Shown here one piece after another: positions 17,507-26,482 of a DNA stretch of 64,000 bases. Within the stretch, counting starts at the first letter, position 1. Each line of letters opens with the position of its first letter. The translations under genes and the position numbers were made by a program. The notes under the pieces were generated by a model, which was given only the letters and a program-made list of their open reading frames with translations, made no database searches and was not told the DNA's origin. The DNA is taken from contig JACCEK010000002.1 in assembly GCA_020112395.1 (NCBI GenBank), positions 496,001-560,000 of the forward strand, read 5' to 3'. This stretch comes from Aerococcaceae bacterium DSM 111021. GTDB taxonomy: Bacteria > Bacillota > Bacilli > Lactobacillales > Aerococcaceae.

Positions 17507-19099
17507 ATGCTCACACAGCTTTTTAAAGAGACTAACCGAATTTTTAGTTTGCTATTGCGTCAACATCGGCTAAATATTATTCTTTGGCTAATTGGGATTG
17601 TTGGACTGACTTTAGGCGTGGCTTACGTTTACCCTATGATTTACGAAAACCAAAGTGACTTGATGGGCTTAGGAATTACAATGCAAAACCCTGCCATGAC
17701 TGCGATGTTAGGTCCTGCACAATTACCAGCGGACTACACAGCTGCTATTGCTTTTGCTGGAGAGATGTTGTTATTTACAGCAGTTGGAATGGCCGTTATG
17801 AACATTTTATTGGCTAGCACGACAACACGGTTGGATGAAGAGGAAGGTAGACTAGAGCTCGTTCAATCATTACCCGTTGGGAAATTATCTTATGCAACTG
17901 CTGCAACTTTATTAATGTTTTTACTCAATGCAGCCATTACATTAGCAATTGCTATTGGCCTGGGTCTCATGGGCAATGCTGATTTTACTTGGGAAGCTTC
18001 ATTTTTATATGGGGCGGTCCTTGGAGCTACTGGATTATTCTTTTCAGGTGTCACCTTTATTGCTGCTCAATTGAGTGAGACAACTCGAGGAACGCGTAGC
18101 ATCGCATTCTCTGTGCTCATTCTTTCATATATTATTCGTGCTTTTGGAGACGTTAGTAATGAAACATTGTCCCTTTTTTCTCCTTTAGGTTGGACAGTAC
18201 GAACAGAAGTATTTGCTACTAATGAATGGTGGCCAATTATTGGATTGATTGTTGGGGCGGCGCTTTTGATTGGAGTCGGTTTTATATTAAATCATCGTCG
18301 CGATATTTTCCAAGGTTTGTTGCCCCAATATCCTGGTAAGAAAAATGCTTCTTGGTTCTTGAAAACTTTACCTGGTTTTGTCTGGAGTCAAGAAAAAGTA
18401 AAATTAATTTCATGGTCTTTAGGAGTCTTCCTTATAGCAACGGCCTTCGGTGCGATTTTAGGTGATCTTGAAACATATTTTGCTGACATGGATATTTTGC
18501 AAGCTTTTCTACCAAATTTGGACACTGCCTCTTTGACTGAGGAATTTATTCGACTATTGTTCGCAATTATGTCCCTATTTACCAGTATTCCTGCTGTGAC
18601 TATGATAACGAGTCTGAAACACGAGGAAGATGTTGGACGATTAGACATTATTTACAGTCGATCCGTTTCGAGGACTAAGTTGCTACTGACCTATTATTTA
18701 ATCGGTTTAGTATTTATTGCAATGATGCAACTTTTAATGGCAGTTGGTATTTACTATTCTGCGAGTTTTATGATGGATGAGCCTTTATCACTCGTAACTT
18801 TTGTAGAAATAGCCTTGTTATATATCCCTGCCATTTGGTTTCTATTAAGTTTAACTACTTTCATACTAGGATTCGTTCCTAAAGTCCTACAATTGATTTG
18901 GCTTTACTTAACGTTCTCTTTCATCGTGAGTTATTTAGGTAATCTAATGGAGTTTCCAGAATGGTTAAATAACTTATCTATCTTTCACCACACTCCGGTG
19001 GAATTTGATGTATACCCTTTATTGGCCATTAGCGTATTAGCTATTGTACTTTCGTCGCTTGGTTTTGTTGCTTATAACCGACGTGATTTGAATAATTAA
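17507..19099 (+). CDS. ABC exporter permease, TnrB/COG3559-like
   Basis: 530 aa with about twelve hydrophobic segments in two halves. Each half has an E-rich cytoplasmic motif: TRLDEEEGRLELVQSLPV in the first, LKHEEDVGRLDIIYSRSVSRTKLL in the second. This pseudo-duplicated form is the type called 'exporter of polyketide antibiotics' (tetronasin-resistance TnrB-like). GGAGGTCAG precedes ATG 17507 and the gene follows the ATPase directly. The cargo is unknown. Confidence 0.88.
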   Translation: MLTQLFKETNRIFSLLLRQHRLNIILWLIGIVGLTLGVAYVYPMIYENQSDLMGLGITMQNPAMTAMLGPAQLPADYTAAIAFAGEMLLFTAVGMAVMNILLASTTTRLDEEEGRLELVQSLPVGKLSYATAATLLMFLLNAAITLAIAIGLGLMGNADFTWEASFLYGAVLGATGLFFSGVTFIAAQLSETTRGTRSIAFSVLILSYIIRAFGDVSNETLSLFSPLGWTVRTEVFATNEWWPIIGLIVGAALLIGVGFILNHRRDIFQGLLPQYPGKKNASWFLKTLPGFVWSQEKVKLISWSLGVFLIATAFGAILGDLETYFADMDILQAFLPNLDTASLTEEFIRLLFAIMSLFTSIPAVTMITSLKHEEDVGRLDIIYSRSVSRTKLLLTYYLIGLVFIAMMQLLMAVGIYYSASFMMDEPLSLVTFVEIALLYIPAIWFLLSLTTFILGFVPKVLQLIWLYLTFSFIVSYLGNLMEFPEWLNNLSIFHHTPVEFDVYPLLAISVLAIVLSSLGFVAYNRRDLNN

Positions 19100-19174
19100 T
19101 GACTATAACTAATCTTTTTTGATAGGTTGGGAACAATAGCTACTGATTGTGCCGATAATTCTCAAAAATACGCA

Positions 19175-19211
19175 AAAAACCGCTAAAGTTGTAAATACTT
19201 TAGCGGTTTTT
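19175..19211. terminator. Bidirectional terminator
   Basis: AAAACCGCTAAAG / CTTTAGCGGTTTTT between the convergent ABC permease and GDPD genes; the stop of the latter sits at its edge. Confidence 0.85.
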
Positions 19212-20057
19212 CTAATTAGTTTCTCTAATTCGGTTGCGGTAATCATTGACGAAGTTAGGCCAATCCGTCTTAATAACATTCACCCCGTATTTTCGCATAA
19301 TGCTCCATACATAGGTCTCACTACCTAATATTGCCGCTGTGTCATCCAGCACATCGAATAATTTATATTCTCTACCTAAATGTTCTGAATTCGCAATAAT
19401 CATCATATCTTGATTAATCATCTTGTTTAGCCAATTGCTTTCTAATAGTGAATGATTATTTAAATCATCAATTCGCAAGTCTACTCCAATTAACCGAATG
19501 TTATCGTAGGCTTTTACACGTTCAAAATCTGCTTGTTCGTAAGCAATCGCAACGAATGGTATATTCAGATTAGCCTTATTCAACTGTTCTAAATACTTTG
19601 GCTCTGCAGGGGCCTTAAGGAATAATAAATCTTTCTTGCCTGATCTTACAAGCATCTCGAAAAAAGCTTCATCTTCCCAGTAGTCCGACGACCGATCAAT
19701 GTTGACGATATAATTTAATGGAAGCCAGTCTAAAAAATCTTTTAATTTCTCTACTCGGTACCCTGATCTTTCCGCATTCGAATTAAGTAAAACTAAAGAA
19801 TCGATCTCTTCAGAAGTCATCTCTTCGAATTCTTTGTCAACGTTTAATAACATTCTTACGCTGAGTTTATGGAACAGATAATATACACCGTCAGATGACC
19901 GGCATACATCGACTTCAATAATATCTGCACCTGCTTTTTTAGCCGTTATCGCAGCTTGGCGAGTATTTTGAATTACGTTACCACCCCAAAATCCACGATG
20001 GGACATGATTAAAAACTTTTTATCATTTTTTGTTTGTTTAATTATATTTTCACTCAT
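19212..20057 (-). CDS. Glycerophosphodiester phosphodiesterase-like protein, altered active site
   Basis: 281 aa, no signal peptide. GDPD TIM-barrel motifs are recognisable: SHRGFWGGNVIQNTRQA, then AGADIIEVDV and YYLFHKLS. In active GDPDs the first reads HRG...ENT and the last ..HD; here Q replaces the Glu and K replaces the Asp, while both His residues and the ExD metal pair remain. It may hydrolyse glycerophosphodiesters poorly or act on another substrate. Monocistronic. Confidence 0.75.
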   Translation of the reverse strand: MSENIIKQTKNDKKFLIMSHRGFWGGNVIQNTRQAAITAKKAGADIIEVDVCRSSDGVYYLFHKLSVRMLLNVDKEFEEMTSEEIDSLVLLNSNAERSGYRVEKLKDFLDWLPLNYIVNIDRSSDYWEDEAFFEMLVRSGKKDLLFLKAPAEPKYLEQLNKANLNIPFVAIAYEQADFERVKAYDNIRLIGVDLRIDDLNNHSLLESNWLNKMINQDMMIIANSEHLGREYKLFDVLDDTAAILGSETYVWSIMRKYGVNVIKTDWPNFVNDYRNRIRETN

Positions 20058-20383
20058 TATATTCTCTTTCTTTTAATTATTACTTTAAGTTAGTATAAAA
20101 CAGCTTACTTGGTAAGACGTGTAATATATATAAAGTTTCTGTTACAATTATGTAAAGGGCATACATTATTAATCCCATGTAATTGTAATCGATTACCACA
20201 CTTGTTCATTATAACATCCACTTGAGGGTTTGGAAATGATTTTTCTATGAATATTTATAATATTAAGTGAAATCGTTCGTAGAGTGACCTTTTATATTTT
20301 ATATAATATTACTTGCACATCTTTTTTTTATGTGTTATCTTAAATTCACATTAGAAAACAATGAAGCTTTAAGGAGAATTCGT
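20058..20383. promoter_or_regulatory. Intergenic region with perfect 12-bp palindrome
   Basis: No gene. GTAATCGATTAC at 20185-20196 is a perfect palindrome about 130 bp upstream of the GDPD start; it looks like a LacI-family/cre-like operator but does not fully match cre. A possible promoter for the leader peptide, TTGCAC-N18-TTATCT, lies near 20311-20341. Confidence 0.35.
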
Positions 20384-20443
20384 ATGTATCTGTTAACAAA
20401 CACAAAACAAAACAACGTCGTCGTCGACGCTGTCAGGACTTAG
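20384..20443 (+). CDS. Leu/Val-rich attenuator leader peptide
   Basis: MYLLTNTKQNNVVVDAVRT (19 aa), with AAGGAG 7 bases before ATG. Two Leu codons (CTG TTA) then three consecutive GTC Val codons plus one more. It is followed by alternative RNA stems and a strong terminator, the arrangement of amino-acid attenuators. It should sense charged tRNA-Val/Leu. Confidence 0.8.
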   Translation: MYLLTNTKQNNVVVDAVRT

Positions 20444-20556
20444 CTTATTCGAGTAAATTTCGAGTATACGCCAAGTCCTATTCGTGTTTGTTGACAGAAT
20501 AGGCGTTTTCTTTTTAAAAGCCCTATTCTATCCAACAAGATAGAATAGGGCTTTTT
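20390..20556 (+). promoter_or_regulatory. Leader-peptide transcription attenuator (Val/Leu)
   Basis: Competing pairings are visible. CTGTTAACAAACAC (20390-20403, over the Leu codons) pairs with GTGTTTGTTGACAG (20484-20497). GGACTT pairs with AAGTCC. An antiterminator GAATAGGC (20497-20504) pairs with GCCCTATTC (20520-20528). The terminator is GCCCTATTCTATC / GATAGAATAGGGC followed by TTTTT (20516-20556). Ribosome stalling at scarce Val/Leu would free the antiterminator and allow expression of the binding protein downstream. Confidence 0.78.
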
Positions 20557-20593
20557 ATTTTTTCTATTGAATTATAAAAGGGAGATTATTATT

Positions 20594-21763
20594 ATGAAAC
20601 TAAGAAAAATTGGAATTACTTTATTATCAATGTTGACTTTAGGTACAAGCTTCTCATCGGCTATGACAACTGCAAATGCTCAAGATCAAGAACCTATTCG
20701 TATTGGTGCTAACTTAGAACTATCGGGCTATGGATCAGCTTATGGCGTGCCTATTATTGATAATCTTACTTTAGCTGCTGAAGAAATTAATGAAGCCGGA
20801 GGATTATTAGGTGGACGAATGATTGAAATCATCGATTATGATAATACATCAAATAAAACCGAAGCAACTTCTATCGCTACTCGCTTAGCAGAAGAAGATG
20901 TATCAGCAGTAATTGGCCCAGCAACCTCTGATATGATTTATGCATCGCGTCCTTCTGCTATAGATAGTCAATTGCCAACAATGTATCCAGTAGGAACTTC
21001 AGATGATTTAACAATAGATGATAATGGGGATGTATTAAGTAATATTTTCCGCTTAGCCTTTACTTACTCATTCCAAGGGCAAGCAGCCGCAAGATTTGCG
21101 GTAGATGAATTAGGCGCAACCAACGCAGCTGTGATTACAGACCAATCAAATGATTATTCGGTTGGTTTAGCGAATCCTTTCAAGGCTGAATTTGAAGCTT
21201 TAGGCGGAACAATTGTCGATGAACTTTCTTATAACGGTGGCGAGCAAGACTTTATGGGTATTTTAACGTCATTAGCTGCAATGGATTTTGATGTTTTATA
21301 CATTCCTGGCTTCTTCAGTGAAGGAGGAATCATCGTTCGTCAAGCTCGCGAGATGGGGATTACACAACCTATTTTAAGTGGTCATGGTTTTGCGAGTGAT
21401 ACGTTAATTGAAATTGCTGGCCCTCAAAATGCGACTGAATTATATATTACATCTCATTTCCATACTGGGAGCGAGAATCCAGGTGCACAAGAGTATGTTG
21501 CCAAGTTTGAAGAGCGTTATGGAAACTCACCAGATACGTTTGATGCTTTAAGTTACGATGCTGCTCACTTAATTTTCCAAGCGATTGAAGAAGCAGGTTC
21601 AGATGATCCCGCTGCGATTCGCGATGCAATGGAACAAATTCAATTCGAAGGAATTACAGGTGCTTTTCAATATGATGAATACCATAATGCGGTAGAATCT
21701 GCACCAATGTTACATTATATAGATGGTGAAGTTGCTGAAGTATTTGAAGTTGATGGGAACTAA
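20594..21763 (+). CDS. Branched-chain amino acid-type substrate-binding protein (orphan)
   Basis: 389 aa from ATG 20594, after GGGAG; an upstream TTG reading would start inside the attenuator U-tract region and is rejected. Signal peptide ends TTANA-QDQEPIRIGANLELSG, with no lipobox Cys. Peripla_BP_6 fold: GANLELSGYGSAYG, IGPATSDM, ITDQSNDYSVG, YDAAHLI. LivK/BraC-type binding of aliphatic amino acids fits its control by a Leu/Val attenuator. No LivHMGF genes follow, so it works with a transporter elsewhere or in a non-transport role. Confidence 0.9.
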   Translation: MKLRKIGITLLSMLTLGTSFSSAMTTANAQDQEPIRIGANLELSGYGSAYGVPIIDNLTLAAEEINEAGGLLGGRMIEIIDYDNTSNKTEATSIATRLAEEDVSAVIGPATSDMIYASRPSAIDSQLPTMYPVGTSDDLTIDDNGDVLSNIFRLAFTYSFQGQAAARFAVDELGATNAAVITDQSNDYSVGLANPFKAEFEALGGTIVDELSYNGGEQDFMGILTSLAAMDFDVLYIPGFFSEGGIIVRQAREMGITQPILSGHGFASDTLIEIAGPQNATELYITSHFHTGSENPGAQEYVAKFEERYGNSPDTFDALSYDAAHLIFQAIEEAGSDDPAAIRDAMEQIQFEGITGAFQYDEYHNAVESAPMLHYIDGEVAEVFEVDGN

Positions 21764-21773
21764 TTAAATAAAT

Positions 21774-21815
21774 AAAGCAGGACAAACTCATTCAGTTTAG
21801 TTTGTTCTGCTTTTT
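21774..21815 (+). terminator. Terminator after Liv-type binding protein
   Basis: AAAGCAG-ACAAACT / AGTTTGT-CTGCTTTTT hairpin. Confidence 0.8.
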
Positions 21816-21845
21816 ATTTATCTGAAATAAGTTATGGCAAAAAAA

Positions 21846-21878
21846 TAACCCTCACTCGTTAAGAGTAAGGATTATTTT
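21846..21878 (-). terminator. Terminator for tRNA-Leu
   Basis: AATA-CCCTCACTC / GAGTAAGGATTATT hairpin with A/T runs on both sides, directly downstream of the tRNA on the minus strand. Confidence 0.65.
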
Positions 21879-21895
21879 AAACTGATGTACTGTTA

Positions 21896-21982
21896 TGCCG
21901 AGGGCCGGAATCGAACCGGCACGGTAGTCACCCACCGCAGGATTTTAAGTCCTGTGCGTCTGCCAGTTCCGCCACCCCGGCA
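21896..21982 (-). tRNA. tRNA-Leu(TAA)
   Basis: 87-nt class II tRNA on the minus strand. Acceptor TGCCGGGG/CCTCGGCA, D-arm GGCGGAACTGGCAGACGC, anticodon loop CTTAAAA (anticodon TAA), a long variable arm, and TpsiC GGTTCGATTCC. CCA is not encoded. Confidence 0.97.
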
Positions 21983-22224
21983 TGTCGGTAAAAAGTGGTT
22001 GGTCGTGACAACGACAAAAAGAAGTATACCATCTATTTGTATGTTTTGTCAACACTATCCTAACTATTTAATAGTAAGTTCCATCTGATATTATTTATTT
22101 AACTAAGTAATATGTTGATGTAACCACTTTTGATATCTATTTTAATAATACTTATAAAGTGTAATCTATAATTTTTTCGAAAAAAGGTTATAATAGATTT
22201 GAGTATTTAAATAGGAGGTATTAT

Positions 22225-23184
22225 ATGAAATTAGGGATATTAAAACCAAGCAATCCTGGTGAGAAAAGATTAACACTACTACCAGAACATATTGAAGGCT
22301 TTGAAAATGACATATTAGTCGAGGCTGGTTTTGGTGAAAGTCTTGAAGTAACAGATAAAGAATATGAGGATAAAGGATGTACTGTCCTTTCGCGAGAAGA
22401 GGTTTATGCACAAGCCGATGCGATCTACTCGATGAAAGGTATACCTGAAGAGGAATATGAGTTATTACAAGACAACCAAATTATTATTGGTTGGGTCCAT
22501 CCACAAGCTAAAGGGAAAGCGTTTATGGAAGGAGTCGCAACTGATAAACATCTGCTTATCTTAAATATTGATAATACAAATCCGACGATTGCTTTTGAAG
22601 ATAAGATTGAACCTATTCCATTCATCCGAAGTAATTTCACTTACAAAAATAGTGTCACTGCTGGCTATGTTGGTACGATTCACTCGATGTTGAGTTATGG
22701 AAAATTATTCAGCTCAACTACTAATATTGCGATTCTTGGTTCAGGTAACGTATCGCAAGGTGCAATGAACGCAGCGTCGAAACTTGGTGCCATTGATAAT
22801 ATCCGTATGTTTTACCGTAGTAACATGGATGAGTTCTATGCATCCTATGACGAGTATGATGTGATTATTAACGGAATTGCGGTATCTGATCCGACAAACC
22901 ATATGTTGACTCGTGACCATGTTAAAAACATGAAAAAAGGAACACTCGTTGTAGACTTGGCTGCACAACCTGGCGAAGCGGTTGAGTTCAGTAAAGAAAC
23001 GACTTACGACGAGCCTCTACTTAAAGTTGATGATATCTTTGTATACTGTATTCGTAATATTCCTTCTTTAGTCTACCGTACGGCGAGCGATGTCTTATCG
23101 GAGTCATTTAGTGACTGGGTGTTTAAACGTAATTTAAAAGACTACATCGATTTAGCTAAAGAACACGGCTATACAACAAAATAA
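22225..23184 (+). CDS. ceo: N5-(carboxyethyl)ornithine synthase
   Basis: 319 aa, close to the ~313-aa lactococcal enzyme. N-terminal alanine-dehydrogenase/PNT-like domain (KPSNPGEKRLTLLPEHI; ILVEAGFGESLEV), then a Rossmann domain with IAILGSGNVSQGAMN, and VYCIRNIPSLVYRTASDVLSE near the end. It condenses pyruvate with ornithine (or lysine) using NADPH to give N5-(1-carboxyethyl)-ornithine, an opine-like imino acid. AGGAGG precedes ATG. Alanine dehydrogenase is less likely because of the short length and the ceo-type C-terminus. Confidence 0.88.
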   Translation: MKLGILKPSNPGEKRLTLLPEHIEGFENDILVEAGFGESLEVTDKEYEDKGCTVLSREEVYAQADAIYSMKGIPEEEYELLQDNQIIIGWVHPQAKGKAFMEGVATDKHLLILNIDNTNPTIAFEDKIEPIPFIRSNFTYKNSVTAGYVGTIHSMLSYGKLFSSTTNIAILGSGNVSQGAMNAASKLGAIDNIRMFYRSNMDEFYASYDEYDVIINGIAVSDPTNHMLTRDHVKNMKKGTLVVDLAAQPGEAVEFSKETTYDEPLLKVDDIFVYCIRNIPSLVYRTASDVLSESFSDWVFKRNLKDYIDLAKEHGYTTK

Positions 23185-23192
23185 TGTTATCA

Positions 23193-23300
23193 AACTGAGT
23201 AACGTTTCGGTATTCAGTTTTTCTAAATTAATAATTAAGGCAATTCATTACAAGTGTGATAGCCTATTCAAAAAGAGCTGAGTGTTTATCTCATCTCTTT
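23193..23300 (+). terminator. Two tandem terminators after ceo
   Basis: AAACTGA..TCAGTTTTT near 23193-23222, and AAAAAGAG-TGAG..CTCA-CTCTTTTTTT near 23270-23302. Confidence 0.65.
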
Positions 23301-23392
23301 TTTTGTATAATCAATTAGAGTCCTCACAATCGTCTTTCAGATGAATACGTGATAAAGTGAAGATAATAAAAGGACATTAAGGAGGAATCATT

Positions 23393-24337
23393 ATGCTTGA
23401 GCACCGCCAAATGACTTATATAAAAGAACAAAAAGAATATTCTTATGAATTTTATCATCTATGGCAAGCTAACCAAAACGAAATTCAATATTTAATCGAT
23501 CAGTTTAATATTCCTAAGGATTTTATCACGAGTGGGTTAGACTCATATGAAGTGGCGCGGTGGGAATCTTTTACTAATGAGGAAGGTGAAGTCTATACAT
23601 TATCGCTCTTTAATTACCCGTTCAAAGAACAAACTCATGATTTCCGTGATGTTTATCGGACGGCTCCAATCGCGATTGTATTTAAACCCGGCTTGGTCAT
23701 AGTAACCAGTGTTGATTCACTAAAATCCTTAGATCTCATGACGCATGAAAGACTTAATTCCTTTGATGGTTTAGATGAACTCGGTTTAATGCTGAGTATA
23801 CTTTGGTTTGTCTCTAGATTGTTCATTGTACTTCTGGAAGAAATTGATCAGGAAATTCGTGCTTTAGAGGTCGACGTCACAGAAACAACCAAAAATGATG
23901 TTTTCTACCGCTTAATGAAACTGAATAAAGCACTCGTTTTCTTTAATTCCGGGATAACTAACGACCGTGAAGTACTTGAACGTTTAAAAGAACAGTTTAA
24001 ACACTTACAAGTAGATGATAATGATTTCCGTCATTTACGTGATGTGAACGTTGAACTCCATCAAGCAAATGGTATGGTGCATGAACTGAAACAGCTCAAC
24101 GAAAAAGTCAGTGATATCTTATCAAGTGTCGTGAACAATAATATGAATCAGATTATGCGCATACTAACAGTTTGGTCAATCATACTAACTATACCAACGA
24201 TTATAACTGGTGCCTGGGGAATGAACGTCCCTGTTCCTGGAGAAGAAGCGCCTCCTGCGATGTTCTTAATTGGAATTATAACTTTAGCTTTAATGTTCAT
24301 CGGTTACTGGCTATTTAAACGGAATAAATGGCTATAA
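23393..24337 (+). CDS. corA: CorA-family magnesium/divalent cation transporter
   Basis: 314 aa. A cytoplasmic alpha/beta domain is followed by a long helical region, then two C-terminal membrane segments (about residues 255-275 and 290-308). The GMN pore motif is at residues 276-278 (AWGMNVPVPGEEA, a long acidic periplasmic loop). Forms a pentameric Mg2+ channel. AAGGAGG precedes ATG 23393. Monocistronic between terminators. Confidence 0.93.
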   Translation: MLEHRQMTYIKEQKEYSYEFYHLWQANQNEIQYLIDQFNIPKDFITSGLDSYEVARWESFTNEEGEVYTLSLFNYPFKEQTHDFRDVYRTAPIAIVFKPGLVIVTSVDSLKSLDLMTHERLNSFDGLDELGLMLSILWFVSRLFIVLLEEIDQEIRALEVDVTETTKNDVFYRLMKLNKALVFFNSGITNDREVLERLKEQFKHLQVDDNDFRHLRDVNVELHQANGMVHELKQLNEKVSDILSSVVNNNMNQIMRILTVWSIILTIPTIITGAWGMNVPVPGEEAPPAMFLIGIITLALMFIGYWLFKRNKWL

Positions 24338-24377
24338 AACCACACTGGTTAAAGTGATCAAACTGGTTAAACTATAT

Positions 24378-24420
24378 AAAACACCTCTTGGCCCAACTTT
24401 CATTGGGCCAAGAGGTGTTT
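24378..24420. terminator. Strong bidirectional terminator
   Basis: Perfect 18-bp stem AAACACCTCTTGGCCCAA / TTGGGCCAAGAGGTGTTT between the convergent corA and PH-domain genes. Confidence 0.9.
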
Positions 24421-24432
24421 TATATTTTGTAA

Positions 24433-24813
24433 CTAACCTAAGATTTCTTCTGCTAAGGTACGAGCAATTTCATTTAAATTGTCGCGGTTACGACCTAATT
24501 CTAGGCGAATGATAGGCTCTGTCGCACTTGAGATGAAAATGTCAATCTCTGCATCCATATCTGCTGTTCCGGCCGTCTCAATTGTAAAACGGCTGATAGA
24601 TTTGTATGGAATACTTTGGATATCACGCTTCGTTCCAACTCCTTGAACGTCAATTAATATCAGTCGTTTGTTTGTAAAAACAATAAAATCGCGAATGAGT
24701 TTATAAGTTGAAACAACTTCTTCTGTCGATGTTAGAATGTCTTGTACAATATTCATAGCACTTGCGTTATCAACTTTACCAGCTTTTCCGGTTAATCGAT
24801 CAAATAGTGACAT
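24433..24813 (-). CDS. Bacterial PH-domain protein
   Basis: 126 aa, cytoplasmic, no membrane segment. A bPH_1 fold is suggested by TYKLIRDFIVFTNKRLILIDVQGVGTKRDIQSIPYKSISRFTIET, then ...LELGRNRDNLNEIARTLAEEILG. The 'FTNKRLILID' strand-turn-strand is the family hallmark. Function is generally unknown; proposed to bind lipids or proteins. RBS AAGAGGAA upstream of ATG. It lies downstream of pcp on the same strand but after a 64-bp gap. Confidence 0.82.
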   Translation of the reverse strand: MSLFDRLTGKAGKVDNASAMNIVQDILTSTEEVVSTYKLIRDFIVFTNKRLILIDVQGVGTKRDIQSIPYKSISRFTIETAGTADMDAEIDIFISSATEPIIRLELGRNRDNLNEIARTLAEEILG

Positions 24814-24877
24814 CTCAATTCCTCTTTTCGTAAGTTTGTTTCTCTAATTATATCAGATTGCATCTCTTAGCTAAAAA

Positions 24878-25525
24878 CTAATGCGTCGCCCCACCTACAG
24901 CTTGGATATCGCCCTTGTCATTATATTCAACGATAGCTTCAATGGCTGCTTCAATTCCACGTGCCATATCAGTTAATGACATCGCAGGTTGATTAGGTTT
25001 ATCAAGCACTTGTTCTGTCATAAATGGAATATGCATGAACCCAGCTTTTACTTCTGGGAACTCTTTGTCTACTAAGTAAAGTGTTTGGTACATAATGTGA
25101 TTACATACAAACGTTCCAGCAGTATTGGAAACTGATGCAGGAATCCCAGCGTTCTTCATCGCCTCAACCATCGCTTTGATGGGTAATTTAGTAAAGTAAG
25201 CCGGTTGGCCGTCTTCTTGAATTGCCACATCAATGGGTTGGTTTCCTTCATTATCAGGAATACGCGCATCGTCTTGATTAATCGCTACACGTTCAGGCGT
25301 CAAGCCCATACGTCCACCGGCTTGACCGATATTTAAGACGATATCTGGTTTGAATTCATTCATTTTCTCACGAACCACATCGGCTGACGTGTGAAAAACA
25401 GTTGGTATTTCTAACTTTTCAATTTGCGCTCCACTTATTGTGTCTGGCAATAATTTTACTGCTTCGATAGCAGGGTTAATCGCTTCTCCGCCAAATGGAT
25501 CAAAACCTGTTACTAAAATTTTCAT
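24878..25525 (-). CDS. pcp: Pyroglutamyl-peptidase I
   Basis: 215 aa, the normal size. Begins [19 protein letters not shown]. Catalytic triad residues visible: E78 (TPERVAIN), C141 (GTFVCNH), H165 (FMHIPF). A cytosolic cysteine peptidase that removes N-terminal pyroglutamate from peptides. The start follows AAGGAGG, and the gene is 18 bp after the DUF979 gene. The DUF969-DUF979-pcp order recurs in Firmicutes, suggesting the membrane pair moves pyroglutamate or pyroglutamyl peptides. Confidence 0.95.
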   Translation of the reverse strand: MKILVTGFDPFGGEAINPAIEAVKLLPDTISGAQIEKLEIPTVFHTSADVVREKMNEFKPDIVLNIGQAGGRMGLTPERVAINQDDARIPDNEGNQPIDVAIQEDGQPAYFTKLPIKAMVEAMKNAGIPASVSNTAGTFVCNHIMYQTLYLVDKEFPEVKAGFMHIPFMTEQVLDKPNQPAMSLTDMARGIEAAIEAIVEYNDKGDIQAVGGATH

Positions 25526-25543
25526 AATATATACTCCTCCTTG

Positions 25544-26470
25544 TTACATGAATGGTAAGTAGTACATTAATACAACATGAACTACAATCATAATAAGTGC
25601 GAATGGCACTTGGTCTTTTATGACGCCAAATTCACTTTTCATCTCTAATAATGCTACAGGTAATGCATTAAAATTACCAGCCATAGGGGTCATTAACGTC
25701 CCACAGAATCCAGCTGTCATTGCTAAAGCTCCAGCAATAATCGGATCCGCACCTAGTGAGAATACGAACGGTACTCCAATTCCTAATGTAATCACTGTAA
25801 AGGCTGCGAAGGCATTCCCCATCACCATTGTGAATAGAACCATTCCTAAAACGTAAACTAATACACCCCAGAACCGACTCTCAGCAGGGATAATTCCTTG
25901 AACCATACCTGAAACAACATCTCCAACTCCAGCAGCTGTAAATACTGTTCCTAAAGCTCCTAGTAATTGAGGTAAAATACCTGTTGTTGATACTTGTTGA
26001 ATCATTCGATCACTTTCTGGTAATAACGTTTGTGGACCACGACGAATCGTGAATAATAAGGTCAATGTTCCTAGTAAAGCTCCTAGTCCTAAAACTGATT
26101 GACTTAAGGCTGGGAAAACTTGAGCAATAACTAGTGAAGATATCGCCAAAATCATTACAGGCACAAAGATTCGATTTCCAGTTCGATCTGCATTCTTTTG
26201 CACAACCTCTTCTGGCGTCGCTTTGATTTGCCCAATAGATACTTGTTTAAATAATGTAATTGCTCCAATTATAAGGACTAACAATCCGTTAATCATATTC
26301 GGAATATAACTTCCTCCAACGAATAACACGCCAAGTATGCCCCAAAATAACGTTGTTCCTATACGTGTAGGATTCGTTGCATCATTGAATACACGGTAAG
26401 CTGTATAAAGTAATTGTAAACCGATGACGATATACATAATTTCTAAAATTGTACTTGCGAATTGTTCCAT
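25544..26470 (-). CDS. DUF979 family membrane protein, putative permease subunit
   Basis: 308 aa with about nine hydrophobic segments; glycine- and proline-rich loops (GFCGTLMTPMAGNFNALPVALLEMK) look like transporter substrate sites. AGGAGGGG precedes ATG 26470. Sits between DUF969 and pcp in a tight operon (12-bp and 18-bp gaps). DUF969/DUF979 are thought to act together as a transporter; the substrate (5-oxoproline or its peptides) is inferred only from pcp. Confidence 0.85.
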   Translation of the reverse strand: MEQFASTILEIMYIVIGLQLLYTAYRVFNDATNPTRIGTTLFWGILGVLFVGGSYIPNMINGLLVLIIGAITLFKQVSIGQIKATPEEVVQKNADRTGNRIFVPVMILAISSLVIAQVFPALSQSVLGLGALLGTLTLLFTIRRGPQTLLPESDRMIQQVSTTGILPQLLGALGTVFTAAGVGDVVSGMVQGIIPAESRFWGVLVYVLGMVLFTMVMGNAFAAFTVITLGIGVPFVFSLGADPIIAGALAMTAGFCGTLMTPMAGNFNALPVALLEMKSEFGVIKDQVPFALIMIVVHVVLMYYLPFM

Positions 26471-26482
26471 TGATTTCCCCTC

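Noticed and set aside
20185-20196. CcpA cre site upstream of the GDPD gene
   Set aside because: TGTAATCGATTACC misses the final CA of the consensus; kept only as an unassigned palindrome.
22225-23184. Alanine dehydrogenase
   Set aside because: Shorter than Ald (~370 aa) and matches the lactococcal N5-(carboxyethyl)ornithine synthase pattern better.
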